This document shows positions 50,101 through 60,254 of a stretch of DNA of 64,000 nt, in pieces. A program made the translations under genes and the position numbers. The stretch's first letter is position 1. Each line of letters begins with the position of its first letter. Source of the stretch: Impatiens glandulifera (Eukaryota > Streptophyta > Magnoliopsida > Ericales > Balsaminaceae); the NCBI RefSeq assembly GCF_907164915.1, contig NC_061864.1, positions 12,035,889 through 12,099,888 of the forward strand, in the 5' to 3' direction. The notes below the pieces were generated by a model that was given only the letters and a program-made list of their open reading frames with translations, did not search any database and was not told the origin of the DNA.

Positions 50101-50286
50101 GGGCGTCCTCAAACAAAGCGTAGGTCATCCCAAGGTGAAATTCGTAAGGTGCCGAGAAGATGTAGCTCATGTGGTGGTCAGGGTCACAACAGGGCAACAT
50201 GCAAATCAGTAATGCCTGCACCCTCTACTGCAAGAGCTGCAAGAGCATCATCATCTCAGCCGCCATCATCTCAGCCACAAACATGA
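47174..50286 (+). CDS. mudrA: mudrA-type MULE transposase
   Basis: The coding exons are 47174-47177 (ATGG), 47789-49892 and 49968-50286, giving 808 residues. The tiny first exon restores the N-terminus MAQVPVLLYFDGEWKTTDDL, typical of plant MULE transposases. In order: a PB1-like N-terminus; a linker with repeated WVPST motifs (about residues 150-190); a MuDR-type DNA-binding domain (around residues 220-300); and the MULE transposase core with D421 (VDASFL), D483 (SDRHPN) and E582 (NYAESF). The SWIM zinc finger is C671-S-C673...C683-T-H685, and a CCHC zinc knuckle spans residues 768-781 (CSSCGGQGHNRATC). No stop or frameshift is visible. It would cut at the TIRs and move the element. The internal TIR-like promoter lies upstream; the 3' end faces the ULP gene. 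Confidence 0.93.
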
Positions 50287-50455
50287 ATATTGTCTGTGCA
50301 ATTTTGAATATTGTCTGTGCAATTTTGAATATTGTATACTGATTATTGTTGTTGGTTTTCGAATATTGTATGCTGATTGATTGTTGTTGGTTTTCGAATA
50401 TTGTATGGTGATTGAAATTTGTATACAGATATTTCCATACAGGTTGGCCATACAG

Positions 50456-50861
50456 TGAGTGACTCACGCATATATATTGCACAATGCTAATTCACGTGTA
50501 TTGTAATGTAATTCACGTGTATAATTCACGTGTATTGTAATGTAATTCACGTGTATTGTAATATTACAATACGCGTGAGTCATATTGTAATACACGTGAG
50601 TTATGAATCACGCGTAATACAATACACGTGAATTATATTACAACCACGTGAATTATATTGGGATATTCCAGAACATAATACACGTAATACACGTGTTTAT
50701 ATAAGTCACGTGAATTATATTACAACCACGTGAATTATATTGGTATATTCCAGAACACAATACACGTAATACACGTGTTTATATAATTCACGTGAATTAT
50801 ATTACAATACACGTGAATTTTATGATACCTATTACAACCACGTTAAATATATAAACACGTG
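50456..50861. repeat. CACGTG-rich palindromic spacer between convergent genes
   Basis: ATTCACGTGTATTGTAATGT, CACGTGAATTATATT and ACACGTGTTTATATAA recur in both orientations through the gap between mudrA and the ULP gene. It is non-coding. It may be the worn right end of an older inner MULE, matching the palindromes at 46600-46962, or a bidirectional 3' processing region. Confidence 0.7.
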
Positions 50862-50975
50862 AATTCAGTGTTTACAAAACAATATACAACAATAATTCAG
50901 TGTTTACAAAACATGTTACAACAATAATTCAGTGTTTACAAAACAATATACAACAATAATTCAGTGTTTACAACT
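50862..50975. repeat. 32-bp tandem repeat, nearly four copies
   Basis: The marker TTCAGTGTTTACAA starts at 50864, 50896, 50928 and 50960, exactly 32 bp apart. It abuts the stop codon of the ULP gene and forms its 3' untranslated region. Confidence 0.9.
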
Positions 50976-53900
50976 TCATGGCTCTAAAATCTGGTGGTAC
51001 AACCTGACTGCCCACTTTTCTCTATATACTTGCATATTCTTTGATATGCAATTTTCTAGACCAAGTTTAGCAGTCAGGTACTCTAAATACATTAATACAA
51101 AAACGCCACAGTCCCCACTCCATTCTGCTTTTGGTACTTCAGGGTGTGGGATTCTATGAAATCTAAAAGTTTCATTTATCATGTTAGGATACCTGGCCAT
51201 TTCAACTTCAGACATTGCTTTATGAAGGAAGGGCGGCAACATCTCACAAATGGCTTTCATGTATTTTCCTAATTCTTCATCATTGAAAATTGTCTGATCG
51301 CAATCATAAACATCAATTCTCCATTCTTGCAATCGAATAACACACAGTACCCAGTGTAGGTTGTTGAGGTTGAGGGGGAAGTAAATAACATCAACACTGC
51401 TCCAACCGGGCATATGTTTATCTTCTCTACCCCAGTGGTAGTGGTAAAAGACGTCAGAGAAAGTATGGCCTTCTGGTTTTTCTGGATCAACCGAGTCAGC
51501 AACAAAATCGTCATAGTATGAAGTAACCAAAGGGCCAAACTGGCAATCTAAGATGGTGAAATCCTCCGGGTACGACTTAGGGTAGGCGACTGCTCTTGCT
51601 CTTAGCAGACAAATTGCTGCATTCATCTCCACATCAGTTAGCCACTTATTTAACCTCAGAATTGTAGTGAAGAACTTAAGGTCTCCAGCACCATCAGGGA
51701 GTTGAACGTCTTTAAATGTAGCCCCTTTCGCAAATTCTTTCCTGAACTCTTTCCTCAGTTGCTCATTACAAGTCGACATAGGATCCACAACAATCGTCTT
51801 CTTTCTTGGCCGAGGGACGACATAGGGACTAAGTACAGCTTTCGACGCCGTCCTCTTTCTCTTAAATAGGATGTGGGATGCATCTTCCAGTACCACCACA
51901 TCCTCATCTATCCGCTTGTCCTCCTTCTTCTCTACCTTCTTCTGCACAACGAAATGATTGTCCACCTTCTTCTGCACCACCCTCCTACCCCTCTGCACCC
52001 CCTTCCTACCCCTCTGCACCCCCTTCCTACCCCTCTTCACAACGAAATCATCGTCCACCTACAAAGAAATCATTGAATTAGGCAACAAAAGTCTTCAATT
52101 AGTCCAAATGCAAGAATTGCATACCTCATCTTCATTATCCTCCACCCTCTGCACCACCCTCCTACCCCTCTGCACCCCCTTCCTACCCCTCTGCACAACG
52201 AAATCCTCTTCCACCTCCTCTTCCACCTTCTCTTCAACCTTCTCTTCAACATCATCTTCATTATCTTCCACCTGCTTCTCCACCTGCTTCTCCACCTGCT
52301 CCTCCACCTGCTCCTCCACCTGCTCCTCCACCTTCTCCTCCAAATTCCCAACATTCTCCATTTTCTACAAAAACCAGAAAAGCCCTTCAATTAGTCCAAA
52401 GGCAAGAAATAGGCAAAGTGCGCGAATTGCACCAAATGCATGAAATGCATACCTCAGTATTGTGTTCCCCATCTTCAACTGTCTTCTCCATTTCCAACAA
52501 AAGCCCATCCTACAAAAACCAGAATAGCCCTTCAATTAGTCCAAAGGCGAAAAATAGGCAAAGTGCGCGAATTGCACCAAATGCATGAAATGCATACCTC
52601 AGTATTGTGTTCCCCATCTTCAACTGTCTTCTCCATTTCCAACAAAAGCCCATCCTACAAAAACCAGAAAAGCCCTTCAATTAGTCCAAAGGCAAGAAAT
52701 AGGCAAAGTGCGCGAATTGCACCAAATGCATGAAATGCATACCTCAGTATTGTGTTCCCCATCTTCAACTGTCTTCTCCATTTCCAACAAAAGCCCATCC
52801 TACAAAAACCAGAAAAGCCCTTCAATTAGTCCAAAGGCAAGAAATAGGCAAAGTGCGCGAATTGCACCAAATGCATGAAATGCATACCTCAGTATTGTGT
52901 TCCCCATCTTCAACTGTCTTCTCCATTTCCAAATTCCCAACATTCTCCATTTCCTACAATAAACAGAAAAGCCCTTCAATTAGTCCAAATGCAAGAAATA
53001 GGAAAAGTGCGCGAATTGCACCAAATGCAAGAAATGCATACCTCGAAATTTTTTTGCCCATCTTCAACTGTCTTCTCCTCCAAATTCCCAACATTCTCCA
53101 TCTCCAACAACGGCCCATCCTACAAAAACATGAAAAACGCTTCAATTAGTCCAAATGCAAGAAATATGAAAAGTGCGCGAATTGCACCAAATGGAAGAAA
53201 TGCATACCTCGAAATTTTTTTCCACATCTTCAACTGTCTGCTCTTCATTTTCATTGTCCTCCCCCTCCCCAACAGTGTTCTTCTCCAAGAGACCAACAAT
53301 GTCTTTTTCCTGTCCATCCTACAATAAACAGAAAAGCCCTTCAATTAGTCCAAATGCAAGAATTAGGAAAAGTGCGCGAATTGCACCAAATGCAAGAAAT
53401 GCATACCTCGAAATTTTTTTCACCATCTTCAACTGTCTGCTCTTCATTGCCATTGTCCTCCCCCTCCCCAACAGTGGTTTTCTCCAAGAGACCAACAATG
53501 TCTTTTTCCTGTCCATCCTACAATAAACAGAAAAGCCCTTCAATTAGTCCAAATGCAAGAATTAGGAAAAGTGCGCGAATTGCACCAAATGCAAGAAATG
53601 CATACCTCAGTATTTTTAACACCATCTTCAACTGTCTTCTCTTCATTTTCATTGTCCTCCTCAACAATTTTTTTCTCCACAAGCCCAACATTGTCTTCCT
53701 CCTGTCCATCCTACAATAAACAGAAAAGCCTTCAATAAGTCGAAATGCAAGAAATGCACCAATTATCCAAATTCAAGGAAATACAAGAAATACATACCTC
53801 AACTTCATTCTCCTCCACAAGCACAGCATTGTCTTTCTCCAAAATCACCACATCATTGTCCTCAGTGTTCACCACATCATTCTCCCCTTGCTGTAGTTGC

Positions 53901-55291
53901 TTTAACATCCGTTTAATGAGAATTATGTCATCTCTCATTTCGGTTTTGATGAGCCTTATTTCATTTCTCATTTCAGTTTTGAAGAGAGTCAGTTCGTTTC
54001 TCATTACAATTTTGAATTCATTTAGCTCCTTCGAAAGTTGATCCAATCTACATCTATCGTGGGGAGTTGTTGCTGTTGGAGTTGGGGGAGAGGATTCTTC
54101 GTCTTCGTCTTCTTCTTCTTCTTCGTCTTTTCTACTCGTGGCGCTCTCGACAGAATAAGAGCTGCTGGTGCTGGTGCTGGGGGTAGGGTTGCGGGTTCTT
54201 CTTCTTGTGGAAGGTTTGGCTTTGGCTGGAGTAATTTGTCTTTTCTTCCTCATGACAGTTTTTTTATGAGGAACTCCATCGTCAATATCTCCAAATTTCC
54301 TCTTTCTGCAGTCAAGATCAAAAAAGACATCATAAACATTACCTCCCATATCTTCAAAGTCATCCCCAGCATATAAGATCTTCTCTTCTTCAGACAATTC
54401 CATTTGCTTAACAATCGTGCCTTGCAGGGCAGTTTGAAGATCAGAGGCAGTGCTCTTCCTCTTTGATTTGTACTGTATTATTCTTGGGCAGACAGGCTCT
54501 TCAGTTTGAAGCGTCGTTTTAATTGCAAGATTGGGGACAAAAGTTTGGATCACCTCATAAGTCCACACTTGTAAGGCTAGTGCGAACCCATATACGGTAT
54601 AAGAAACATCGACATCTTTTTCTTTGTCTTTGTTCTTCTTCCCCGAGGCGGCATCCTTCTTCTGCAGATACAGCTTCCTGTAGCGATCAAGGTCTCTGGT
54701 CAAACCCTTCATGGTTGCTCTAAAGGCCACCTTTCCCCATGGAAAATTGAGGAAGGTGTCGATGTCATCGACCATGCTGAAGAGTTTCATATTTATTATC
54801 CTCCTCGGGTCAAGGGCAAAGAGATAATGGGAAACAAGGTATACCAGCCCCAATTTCCATGCATCTTCCCTATCAGAGCAGGACAGGAATTTTGAATGAA
54901 GGTCTGCTATTCTAATAAGTGGAATACGTTTAAAATATTTAAGAACCAAAGTTGGAGATTCTTCAACCTGGTTGAAAATTGTTTGCTCAGTAGGGAATCT
55001 CCCAAAATTGAGACCTGTAACCAATGCAAACTCCCTCATCCCGAAGCACAGCTCTTCTCCATTCACAAGGAACTTCATCTCCATAGAATTTGAGCTGGAC
55101 TTCCTGAGGAGCATGTGGTGTATAATCATTCCTGAGAAACGCAGTAACGGGTGCCCTTTGAATAAGAATCTGAATTGGGTTTCCTCTACCCTTTCAGTTA
55201 GATTCATCTTGGCAAACTTGGCAGCAATATTTCCCATATTGGTTTTCCAGGATACCCTCCCAGCAAACTCGGGTATTGTAGTGGACTCCAT
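50976..55291 (-). CDS. MULE-borne DUF1985 plus Ulp1-like C48 cysteine peptidase with mini-exon array
   Basis: The exons are 55291-53798, 53710-53606, 53517-53407, 53318-53208, 53119-53042, 52953-52888, 52799-52743, 52654-52598, 52509-52453, 52364-52125 and 52058-50976. All are GT-AG and phase 0, totalling 1152 residues without a stop. Exon 1 (498 codons) holds a DUF1985 domain (FLFKGHPLLRFSGMIIHHML; LCFGMREFALVTGLNFGRFP), then Ser/Thr-rich and coiled-coil parts. Exons 2-9 are repeated acidic mini-exons. Exon 10 has VEEQ/VEKQ heptads. The last exon carries the peptidase, with His1027 (NNLHW), Asp1044 (VYDCD) and Cys1109 (SGDCGVF). The usual oxyanion Gln appears replaced by Glu1104. Ulp1 proteins cleave SUMO; the substrate here is unknown. 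Related genes are known from Kaonashi MULEs. The ATG directly follows a TTTTGTAG acceptor. Confidence 0.88.
52440..53720 (-). repeat. Tandem exon-intron duplication array in the ULP gene
   Basis: Three consecutive 145-bp units consist of a 57-bp exon (DGLLLEMEKTVEDGEHNTE) plus an 88-bp intron starting GTATGCATTTCATGCATTTGG and ending TTTTTGTAG. Upstream are larger related units of 165 to 199 bp with exons of 66, 78, 111, 111 and 105 bp. The exons share the TVEDG core and the introns are nearly copies of each other. All exon lengths are multiples of 3. Confidence 0.92.
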
Positions 55292-56146
55292 CTACAAAAC
55301 AAGGAAGAAGATGGGATCACCATGATAATTAGCAAAACAAAATAAGTATTTAATTAAATAGTAAGACCAACAACAAAAATGGAACAGAATAAATCATGAC
55401 AGAAAATAGTTTGGTCCAGTTCAATCATAGCATCTAGTGTATATATGCACATATATATTCCCGAGTCATCCACTCATCAAAAAGGATTTTACAATCAATG
55501 TATTCAATATAAAAACACTCATCTAGATGCAGCCTCCAATTAAACATATTAACACTTGATCAACTTTTAGAAATGCATTCAATCAAGGTAAAAGTGAAAG
55601 ATATATTTGCTTCCTATAGCAAGTGCAATATGGTCCAAGAAAGTGAACATACAGTGTGGATCATTTATGGCTTTTGATTCAGCACGGCAAATTAGGAGCA
55701 CGTGTTGACTAAATTTCTTAATATAACATCGAAACCTGTCTCATTGGCATTCTAATAAGGTGCAGTAAAGCAGCAAAAGTTAAACCCTAACCCTAAATAC
55801 CATTTCTTCACAAGCACATAACAAACACGAAACCTGTCTCATTGGCATTCTATTAAGGTGCAGTAAAGCAGCAAAAGTTAAACCCTAACCCTAAATACCA
55901 TTTCTTCACAAGCACATAACAAAAACGGAAATGTCATTTCTTAAACGAGAAATGAATGAATAAGCGTGAAATGCATGCATGCAGAATAAGAACACTGATA
56001 CAATACTCGTCATATACCCTAAAAGCATTTACACACATAAACGAAACCAGAACCAAACCCTAAACCCTAAATACATCAATATAAATCAATATAAACGGAA
56101 TAATACACATCAAAACCTAACCCTAACTCTTAAGCCCTAAACTCAC
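55292..56146 (-). other. Leader intron of the ULP gene, with a 98-bp tandem duplication
   Basis: The donor CG|GTGAGT at 56147/56146 follows the TIR-derived leader, and the acceptor is directly before the ATG at 55291. Inside, the text starting GAAACCTGTCTCATTGGC at 55731 is repeated at 55829, a 98-bp tandem duplication with one or two changes. TTTAGGGTT words near 56040-56140 (minus strand) mirror the left leader intron. Confidence 0.7.
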
Positions 56147-56292
56147 CGAAATATGTCAAAAAGACGGTGGAAAGACGATGATGTCGAATAGACGGTGGAA
56201 AGTCGAAGATGTTGGACGAGGAACGATGTTGAGGAACGATGATCTTGATCGATGTTGAAGGAAGTCGGCAGTTGAGAAGACGTGGTTTTGGA

Positions 56293-56683
56293 AGTCGGAG
56301 TGGGAGGGAGAATCGGGGTGGTTTTGTTTTAAATTAGGGCCGAAAAATTATATATACGACTAAAGACGCGATTTACCATGGACGCGATTTAATCTGAATC
56401 GCGTGAGTTCATCACCGCGATTTAGATTAAATCGCGTGCATGGTAAATCGCGTACATTTAAAAACGCGAATTACCAATCACGCGTTTCATCTAAATCGCG
56501 GTGATGAACTCACGCGAATTAGATGAATCGCGTGATTGGTAATTCGCGTCTTTGAGCGTAAGAAATGGCGCCGAAGGGGTATTTCCGACATTTCGCGGGG
56601 CAAAAGGGCCCTTTTTGCCAACTTTAGTAGGCGGGGGCCCTTTTTGGAATTTCCCCTGTTATGGGGGCCATTTCATCAAATTT
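56293..56683 (-). repeat. MULE terminal inverted repeat, right
   Basis: Inverted copy of 44250-44640, the same 391 bp with about six differences. It holds the two palindromes at 56366-56453 and 56464-56549. The terminal CCC at 56684-56686, plus the first base of the flanking repeat, would make the element end GGGGAAATTTG on the minus strand. Confidence 0.95.
56348..56356 (-). promoter_or_regulatory. TATA box in the right TIR (ULP gene promoter)
   Basis: TATATATAA on the minus strand, at the position equivalent to 44577-44585 in the left TIR. It is about 1.05 kb upstream of the ULP start codon, with the leader exon (to 56147) and leader intron in between. Confidence 0.65.
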
Positions 56684-56686
56684 CCC

Positions 56687-56787
56687 CTTTAATTATATAT
56701 AAATAAAAAATATCATAGAATTAATTTTAAATTTTTTTAATAATATTTGATATTTTGAATGGTATTTATTCAGTTTAGATATTTAAA
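56687..56787 (+). repeat. 101-bp direct repeat, right copy, flanking the MULE
   Basis: Identical to 44151-44251. After it the sequence is unrelated to the left side. See the finding on the unusual length. Confidence 0.95.
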
Positions 56788-57454
56788 TAACATAATATCA
56801 TTTTTCTCTAATATTATATATTAAGATATCTTCTCTTCTAGTTTAGCCGAAAAAAAAAAGTTAGAATATTTTTTACCATTTTAATAAATTCTGAGTTCGA
56901 GCCTGTCAAATATCAAATTCAACTGGTAAATAGTTAATTATTTTTGCGGATTATGTGCGTTAATCCCTTTTAACTACATTATTTTTATATTACGTTATTA
57001 AATTAATTTATTTTAAATTATTATTTTTTATTTTATTATTATATATTAATTTTTTTTATAAGTTCTTTTATTAAAAATAATTTTATATCTTCAAAATTTA
57101 TAAAAACAAAATAAAAAAACAATATGAATGTGAAGGAGCCCATAGTTTCTATCGGTTTATGTAAAAACAATTCTAAAAATTATTTATGGAAGTAATAGCG
57201 ACGATTAGGTAGTGTTAACTACAAAAGTGATTTTTACAATGAGCAATAATGACACTTTGTTTTACTGTCGCTATATTTCTCTTTTTATTATTATATTATT
57301 TATTTATTTTGTCAAATGGCGACGGATAAATCAAATGTCGCTATGACTTAGTCCAAATATTGAAATGAAAATGAAAAACGGGAAATCATTATTTTCAACT
57401 ATCTATATAATTATTTATATGAAACAAAGAAAGTATAATTAACTCCAAAATATA

Positions 57455-57530
<76 letters not shown>

Positions 57531-57607
57531 AAATTCTATCACATGATTTTAGAATTCATGTTAAAATGAGTTACTTATTAAAAATTGAATCTACATGTAT
57601 AATATTA
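56788..57607. other. Spacer with a long (TA)n microsatellite
   Basis: A pure (TA)n tract runs from about 57460 to 57527 (68 bp). The 57185-57350 part has GCGACG and GTCGCTAT words in opposite orientation, possibly a worn miniature element. No gene was found. Confidence 0.6.
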
Positions 57608-58095
57608 TGTTAAACTTTAAACTATAACTGAGCATTTCGAGTTCTTTAATTCAAGAAACGGGTTCTTGATAGTCGGGATCGATGGTGAAATTCAATACTC
57701 AAGCGCAATGGACATAGAATGAGGAGAGAATTCGAGGTTAAGGTGAGAAGAGCCGAAGGTGAGAGTAGAAATACTACTAGATTACACCTAGTAGTCCAAG
57801 ATAGGGGTCCAAGATCGGGAGAATAACTTATAGCACAACTTTCAAAAGATTCAATTCATAGCCCCAAAAAGTGGGGTGAGCATCAGTATTTAAAGAGGTT
57901 GAATTACTCAAGAGTCGGTTACAAACTTGTTACAACAACTTCCAAAATAACAGAATTCGGTTTTAAAGAAATATAAGAGAAGACAAAATAAAATTATTAG
58001 GTAAAAGACATAAACTGGCCCATATGCACACTATGGCCGAGAAACGGGTGCTGCAAATAAAATAGGGCCGAGGCTTTGGTGAGCAGACACTAACA
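57608..58095 (-). repeat. 3' LTR of the gypsy element
   Basis: 488 bp. The shared text includes GTTCTTGATAGTCGGGATCG and AGTCGGTTACAAACTTGTTA. It is about 19 bp longer than the other LTR because of indels near 57730-57760. Confidence 0.9.
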
Positions 58096-58271
58096 TAATC
58101 TCCCCCTTCAAGGTTCGTCGTCCTCGACGAAAAAAAAACATGGATTGGTCAGCCTCTAATGCGCATCCTCGAAACTTCAAAAAAAACTATTGTTTCGGTC
58201 GAGCTTTAGAATGTTCAATAAGCTTTGCCGCAAAGGACCGGTCTTCTTAAAAATCTTTTGGCAGAATCGTG

Positions 58272-60224
58272 TCAATAGTGGAGCTGGTCGGGTCCTTGTG
58301 GTGGGTCACTCGTCACTCCGCCCATGTAAGGAATTTCTGTGCACCCAAGGTCGAGTTTTTCATTGTTTAGAGCTGACCTTCGTTGCTGCAATGTCTCCAA
58401 CGCCTGGTGCAAAAATAATTTCTTCCAGCTTCGATTATACTCTATAGTGTTATCAAAAATCCAGGCCAAGTCTTTTTCCCGAACCGGCATCACGGGGGCA
58501 ACAACTATTCTCATAACTTGTGGTCGGTCTTCGGGTTGCTGGAATAGAGCGTTGAACACATCAAATAGTTGGTGGAGATCTTCAGGAATATCTTCCAAGG
58601 TCATTGTTGCGAGGGAAACAGTTTGGCCTTCGGGCTTACTCTTTATTTGCATTTTGGCAGCAACACTACATTCATCTAAAGTCTTTTCCAGCTGGTTTCC
58701 ATGCATCAAAGTGGCCTGCGACCGAGGAATACCCTTTATGACCGTGGTTCTGTCTTGCTTTTCATAGGATAGGGTCATCTTTTCGAAGTCCCCAAGATGA
58801 CGGGCCTAGAGTAATCAGCCATTCAATGCCCAACACAATATCATATCCGTCCATGGAAATTACCTTCATTTCTATCTGATATTCATTGCCTTCCATCGAC
58901 CACTTCAAGTCTTTGCAAACACTAGAGCATAACACATTAGACCCATCGACCACTCTAACCGATTGCACCCGGGTTTCTATGCTTTTGTGGTCTATTTTCT
59001 CCAAAATTCTGCTATTGATAAAATTGTGGGTGCTACCTGTATCGATCAAGATCACTACCGGCAGGTTCCCAATTTTCCCAAGAATTTGGAGCGTTTGAAA
59101 AGCTTTAGAATCGGTCAATGTATGTAAGGATATGGTTGGTTCATCCCTTGGGTCGAGCAACGAAGGTAGATTATCAAAAACAGGTTCTTTATCGGGTTCT
59201 TGGTCTTCTTGATTGGCCGAGACCATGAATAACTTTGATTTACACATATGGTTTGGTTGCCATTTTTCATTGCAAGAGTAGCATTGGCCCTTCTTTCGCT
59301 TTTCATCCATTGAGGCTGGGTCTAATTGCTTAACATGGCCCTGATTTGCATTTGAAGAGGACTCATATGATGAATTTTTGAAGTCGGTATTGGTGCTCGG
59401 CCTGGCTGTGTTGATATTGGATGGCGTGGGCAGCAACGGTGCTTCAGCGCTGTACAAGTTACCACTGCTCATTAAGGACCGATATGTTGCTTCTTGGACT
59501 TTACCCATGGCCATGGATTCGTTTAGAGAATCCGGAAATCACAACCTGATGCAATTTGCAATCTCCTCCCTTAGACCGGATAAGTAGCAATCTATGACGT
59601 ATTCCCTTGGCATGCTGTAGAGTTTTTGAGAGATCGACATGTATCGCAAATTATACTCTTGAATCGACCCCACTTGTTTCAAATTCATCAGCTGTCTCAT
59701 TGATGTGTCGTGTATAGATGACCCGAATTAAGTCATAAGGTCTCTCTTGAACACGTCCCAAGATAATACTTCAATATGATTGTGGTTCTGAAGATATGAC
59801 CCGTACCACATTCTTGCTTCGCCAGAAAAATGAATGGGGGCGATTTCTAATTTAGTGGCATCCCTAGTTTTGTCCACCCTAAAAAATTGCTCGGCGGATA
59901 TTAGCAAGCCCTCGACATCCGACCCATCAAAACGAGGAAAATCGACTTTGGTTAGCCGAGTGGGAGGAACATAGTGTTGGTCGCGGTTCTGGCCAGGGTG
60001 CTAGGGCCTAAATGGGGAAGGACCGTGGCAAAAATTATCATTGTAGGTTTGTGGCGGGGTTCTTGCACATTTCCAGATGCCCCGCTCTCAAAGGCTTCCA
60101 TTCGTTCTTCAGCCGCATCAAATCTTCGGTCTATGGCAGCTTGCATCGCAGCTGTTTGTTGGGACAGATTTTCAATAAGGGCCTTGAGCGCATCCATTTC
60201 TGATTGCTGGCGAGTTTCTACCAA
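58272..60224 (-). pseudogene. gypsy gag-protease relic
   Basis: From 60224: MVETRQQSEMDALKALIENL, a gag N-terminus. At about 59970-59730 is the retrotransposon gag core (KVDFPRFDGSDVEGLL, HFSGEARMWY) ending at an in-frame stop. At 59514-58762 an open frame has the zinc knuckle CYSCNEKWQPNHMC and the aspartic protease motif VILIDTGSTHNFI. A frameshift near 58790 leads into 58778-58272 (KMTLSYEKQDRTTVIKGIPR), the linker that normally precedes RT, where the pol sequence breaks off. It is dead. Confidence 0.85.
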
Positions 60225-60254
60225 GTTGAGAATCGACCATCTCTGATACTAATA

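Larger units (their letters stand above)
44252..56686. mobile_element. 12.4-kb autonomous-looking MULE with three cargo/transposition genes
   Basis: Bounded by 391-bp terminal inverted repeats that differ at about six positions by eye, so the insertion is young. Inside, in order, are a tandem-BRCT gene (plus), a mudrA-type transposase gene (plus) and a DUF1985 plus Ulp1-like C48 peptidase gene (minus, convergent with mudrA). All three reading frames are intact after splicing. The mudrA/ULP pairing matches the Kaonashi type of plant MULE; the BRCT gene is extra. It sits upstream of the patatin-like gene. Confidence 0.95.

Noticed and set aside
52095..52443. Ser/Thr/Cys-rich plus-strand frames opposite the ULP gene
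   Set aside because: They are antisense to the VEEQ/VEKQ repeats and mini-exons; the minus-strand gene explains the region fully.
52440..53545. CRISPR-like look of the regularly spaced repeats
   Set aside because: The repeats are exon-intron duplications with consensus plant splice sites, in a plant genome.
56880..56970. SINE-like sequence (GAGTTCGAGCCTGTC)
   Set aside because: A B-box-like word without a convincing A box or tail.
58339..58767. Plus-strand frame of 142 codons inside the gypsy element
   Set aside because: It is antisense to the gag-pol remains.
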